Of a stretch of DNA of 14,414 nt, positions 14,134 through 14,414 are shown piece after piece. The notes below the pieces were generated by a model. It worked only from the letters and a program-made list of their open reading frames with translations, did not search any database and was not told the DNA's origin. This stretch comes from DATLAN01 sp035527455 (GTDB taxonomy: Bacteria > Planctomycetota > Planctomycetia > Pirellulales > Thermoguttaceae), in contig DATLAN010000292.1 in the NCBI GenBank assembly GCA_035527455.1, forward strand, positions 1 to 14,414. The letters run 5' to 3'. The translations under genes and the position numbers were made by a program. The first letter of the stretch is position 1, and each line of letters opens with the position of its first letter.

Positions 14134-14414
14134 ATGGGCGCGTGTTCCCTCTTCTCACGCCTGTTGGCCCGGCTATTTCCTCGAAGGTCCTTGGGCCAGC
14201 GAGGCGAACGGGCGGCCGCTCGATTCCTGAAGCGCGGCGGCTACAAGATCGTCGCCCGGGGCGACCGCCTGCAAGGAGGCGAACTCGATCTGGTCGCCGT
14301 CGACCGCGATCGCACGCTGGTCTTCGTCGAGGTGAAGACCCGCGAGTCGGCCGAGGCCGGGCATCCCTCCGAGGCCGTCGACCAGGCCAAGCAGCGGCGG
14401 CTGACCCGGCTGGC
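14134..14414 (+). CDS. UPF0102 (YraN-like) protein, 3' end missing
   Basis: The 93 complete codons visible encode the start of a UPF0102 protein, a small predicted PD-(D/E)XK nuclease-fold family whose role is not settled. Seen here: SLGQRGERAAARFLKRGGY (19-37), GGELDLVAVD (48-57) with D52, and VFVEVKTR (63-70) with E66 and K68, the usual nuclease-core layout. The family is about 120 residues, so perhaps a quarter is lost at the right edge. ATG 14134 is the only convenient start and has a weak ribosome binding site. Position after rplS is common for this family. The palindromic element at 13993-14103 separates it from the operon, so shared transcription is uncertain. Confidence 0.9.
   Translation, partial: MGACSLFSRLLARLFPRRSLGQRGERAAARFLKRGGYKIVARGDRLQGGELDLVAVDRDRTLVFVEVKTRESAEAGHPSEAVDQAKQRRLTRL

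Noticed and set aside
14173..14364. Minus-strand frame at the right edge
   Set aside because: Antisense shadow of the YraN-like gene, whose GELDLV and FVEVKTR motifs are clear on the plus strand.
1..14414. Defence system, prophage, CRISPR array, transposase or tRNA
   Set aside because: No regularly spaced repeats, no tRNA-like cloverleaf and no phage, transposase or toxin families were recognised. The two nuclease-fold proteins (HYExAFE and UPF0102) are not in defence-like clusters.

Overview
This is a GC-rich bacterial window whose gene content points to a planctomycete, probably of the Pirellulales and relatives. The signs are a HYExAFE-family protein, a leucine-rich-repeat protein with the AVRAVQKLGGEV lead-in common in that phylum, a DUF1573 protein with an SSCGC motif, a zinc-ribbon/STN-like membrane protein, and short palindromic repeats between genes. 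The assignment comes from recognising families, not from a phylogeny.

Left part (1-4715) holds accessory genes. A secreted glutaminyl-peptide cyclotransferase runs off the left edge on the minus strand, and an LRR protein lies upstream of it. A HYExAFE protein with a nuclease-like fold is divergent from the LRR gene and is followed by a small exported membrane protein. That protein converges on a 659-residue protein with a zinc ribbon, one membrane helix and duplicated STN-like domains. The gap between the two stop codons is filled by a cluster of short inverted and direct repeats.

Middle part (4797-9760) is a minus-strand housekeeping block in transcription order rpmE - prfA - prmC - murA: ribosomal protein bL31, release factor 1, its glutamine methylase, and the first committed enzyme of peptidoglycan synthesis. 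A DUF1573 protein lies upstream. A near-perfect 21-bp palindrome sits between prfA and prmC.

A gap of about 1.1 kb (9761-10841) without a convincing gene separates the DUF1573 gene from the right-hand plus-strand block. It carries a promoter at each side and a possible structured RNA near 10389-10512.

Right part (10842-14414) is the classic ffh - rpsP - trmD - rplS translation/SRP operon, then a long nested palindrome (13993-14103), then the start of a UPF0102 (YraN-like) gene cut by the right edge.

Most of the window is conserved core. I see no defence system, CRISPR array, tRNA, rRNA or insertion-sequence transposase. The most unusual content is non-coding: two different palindromic repeat elements placed tightly at gene ends, the intercistronic palindrome, and the long gap before ffh. 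The best protein candidate for unknown biology is the zinc-ribbon/STN-repeat membrane protein.
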